Below are positions 62,531 through 64,000 of a stretch of 64,000 nucleotides of DNA, piece after piece. This stretch comes from Thermolongibacillus altinsuensis (lineage in GTDB: Bacteria > Bacillota > Bacilli > Bacillales > Anoxybacillaceae). Made by a program: the position numbers and the translations under genes. Below the pieces are notes generated by a model. It saw nothing but the letters and a program-made list of their open reading frames with translations, made no database searches and was not told the DNA's origin. Position 1 is the first letter of the stretch, and every line of letters begins with the position of its first letter. The stretch is from contig NZ_SLUL01000012.1 of NCBI RefSeq assembly GCF_004341205.1, forward strand, positions 1-64,000, read 5' to 3'.

Positions 62531-64000
62531 TTAGTTTCTTAACGGTTTTCCTTTGAGCAGCATATGCTGCATTCTCGCTTGTGTTTTTGGTTCACCCACA
62601 AGACTTAAAAACGCTTCTCTCTCTAAATCGAGCAAATATTGTTCATCGACCTCCGTACCGAACGGAACGTTTCCTCCTGCAATGACATAAGCAAGTTTTT
62701 TTGCAATTTTTAAATCGTGTTCAGAAATGTAACCAGAGAGATGCATGCCTTGTGCGCCTAATAGAAGCGTTGCATATCCTGTTTCCCCGACAACAGGGAT
62801 TTTTTTGCGAATTGGCGGCTTGTATCCGCTCTCATAAAGCGATAAAACGGCTTGTTTTGCTTCATAAATGAGATGATCTCCATTCATCGTAATGCCATCT
62901 TGAGCGCTTAAGAAATTCAATTCGCGCGCCTCCGCTGCCGAAGTCGATACTTTCGCCATCGCAATTGTTTCAAACACTTTATTTGCGACCTTTTGTAAAT
63001 CAAATTCCACTCCTTTTGGCATGGAATTTAAATGTTTGATGTACAGTTCTTTGTTTCCGCCGCCGCCTGGAATTAAACCGACGCCAACTTCAACAAGTCC
63101 CATATACGTTTCGCTTGAAGCTTGAATGCGGCTAGCTGGCAAACAAATCTCTGTTCCTCCGCCGAGCGTCATCGCAAACGGAGCAACAACCACCGGTTTT
63201 GGACTGTATTTGATTTTCATCATCGCTTGTTGGAATTGACGAACGACAAATTCAATTTCAAAATAGTTATCGTCTTGTGCTTCCATTAAAATCATTGCAA
63301 GGTTCGCACCAACACAGAAGTTTTTCCCTTGATTTCCAATCACCAGCCCTTTATAGTTGCGGTCGACTTCCTCAAGGGCATCGTTGATCATTTGTACAAT
63401 ATCGAGTCCGATCGCATTGTTTGGCGAATGGAACTCAAGAAGCGCCACATCATCGCCAAGGTCAATGAGACTAGCACCACTGTTTTTCTTGATGACGCCT
63501 CTTTCTTCTTTCAACCGTTGAATGTGAATCACTTTCGGATTTTCTTCTATCGCTTTATATTCACCGCGGTCGTAAAACAACACGTTTCCGCCTTCACGCT
63601 TATAAAATGATTCATGCCCGCTTGCCAGCATTTCTTCAACCCAAACCGGAATCGAACAGCCTTCTGCTTTCATCTTCTCGACCGCCTGTTTCACACCGAT
63701 CGCATCCCATGTTTCAAACGGGCCAAGCTCCCAGCCAAATCCCCATTTCATCGCACGGTCAATGGCGACAATGTCATCAGCAATTTCCCCAAGCAATTCA
63801 GCCGAATATAGGAGAACTGGGCTTAAAATGTTCCATAGTAGCTCCCCAGCGCGATCTTGTGCATATACAAGCGCTTTCAATTTATTTGCAATCCCTTTTG
63901 CTTGTTTGCTCATTTCAATCGAAGGCGCTTTTAATTTTTTGCGCGGTTCGTATTCAAGCGTTTCATAGTTTAATTCAAGAATGTCTTTACCTTGTTTCAA
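62531..64000 (-). CDS. fadN: 3-hydroxyacyl-CoA dehydrogenase/enoyl-CoA hydratase FadN, partial
   Basis: 489 residues of the C-terminal part; the 5' end lies beyond the right edge (the family is near 790 aa). The visible part begins within the hydroxyacyl-CoA dehydrogenase C-domain (MKWGFGWELGPFETWDAIGV). The enoyl-CoA hydratase domain follows from about 165: VALLEFHSPNNAIGLDIVQM, GKNFCVGANLAMIL, APFAMTLGGGTEICLPASRI and EVGVGLIPGGGGNKELY. The domain order (dehydrogenase first) is that of FadN/YusL, opposite to E. coli FadB. Confidence 0.94.
   Translation of the reverse strand: MKQGKDILELNYETLEYEPRKKLKAPSIEMSKQAKGIANKLKALVYAQDRAGELLWNILSPVLLYSAELLGEIADDIVAIDRAMKWGFGWELGPFETWDAIGVKQAVEKMKAEGCSIPVWVEEMLASGHESFYKREGGNVLFYDRGEYKAIEENPKVIHIQRLKEERGVIKKNSGASLIDLGDDVALLEFHSPNNAIGLDIVQMINDALEEVDRNYKGLVIGNQGKNFCVGANLAMILMEAQDDNYFEIEFVVRQFQQAMMKIKYSPKPVVVAPFAMTLGGGTEICLPASRIQASSETYMGLVEVGVGLIPGGGGNKELYIKHLNSMPKGVEFDLQKVANKVFETIAMAKVSTSAAEARELNFLSAQDGITMNGDHLIYEAKQAVLSLYESGYKPPIRKKIPVVGETGYATLLLGAQGMHLSGYISEHDLKIAKKLAYVIAGGNVPFGTEVDEQYLLDLEREAFLSLVGEPKTQARMQHMLLKGKPLRN

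Overview
The window looks like chromosomal DNA from a thermophilic, endospore-forming Bacillaceae of the Anoxybacillus/Geobacillus type. The grounds are protein sequences close to, but clearly distinct from, Bacillus subtilis; spore genes (sspH, yutH, yutC, lytH, yunB, tgl); GGAGG-type ribosome binding sites with many TTG/GTG starts; and gene order that follows, as I recall it, the B. subtilis yug-yui-yum-yut-yun-suf-yus segment. No search was run, so names rest on recognised sequence motifs and synteny.

Layout. 1-300: the 5' end of a 16S rRNA gene leaving the window leftward, with its leader and sigma-A promoter. 415-4600: transglutaminase tgl, a DMT exporter, an MgtC-like protein, an HD-GYP gene broken by a one-base frameshift, tRNA-Ala(GGC), a degraded mobile-element remnant and sspH. 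4.7-13.7 kb: the yug block (yugO, yugN, pgi, alcohol dehydrogenase, yuzA, yugI, alaR-alaT, yugE, patB). 13.9-19.5 kb: Cu/Zn SOD lipoprotein, small proteins, an ArsB/NhaD transporter, biotin transporter bioY under a BirA box, and a Pit phosphate transporter with its DUF47 partner. 19.7-24 kb: yuiC-yuiB-yuiA, ndh with a Rex box, and ferredoxin-NADP reductase. 24-26 kb: a rearranged accessory patch with a CAP-domain lipoprotein, a truncated second CAP copy, an unrecognised gene and a duplicated fragment of the Fe-S gene yutM. 26-46 kb: yutM, dapF, yutJ/yuzB/yuzD/yutI, the hom-thrC-thrB operon, yutH to yutC, lipA, lytH and yunB-F. 46.9-52.1 kb: the sufCDSUB operon. 52.3-57.3 kb: metNPQ under a SAM riboswitch, metY and yusD. 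57.4-64 kb: yusE, yusF, yusG, gcvH, yusI and the fatty-acid oxidation genes fadN-fadA-fadE, with fadN running off the right edge.

Themes. Iron-sulfur and lipoyl metabolism is dense: suf operon, yutM, yutI, a SufR-like Cys-rich regulator, lipA and gcvH. Amino-acid metabolism (alaRT, patB, hom-thrCB, dapF, metNPQ, metY) carries several readable control sites: two CodY-like boxes before alaR, an S-box before metN and a palindrome in the hom leader. Carbon/redox control appears as a consensus-matching cre site before pgi and a Rex site before ndh.

The best candidate for something undescribed is a 220-bp element present twice (21141-21360 and 58149-58368). It folds end to end into a cloverleaf of six helices, and differences between the copies include one full compensatory base-pair change. 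This suggests a conserved structured RNA or a structure-mobilised DNA repeat.
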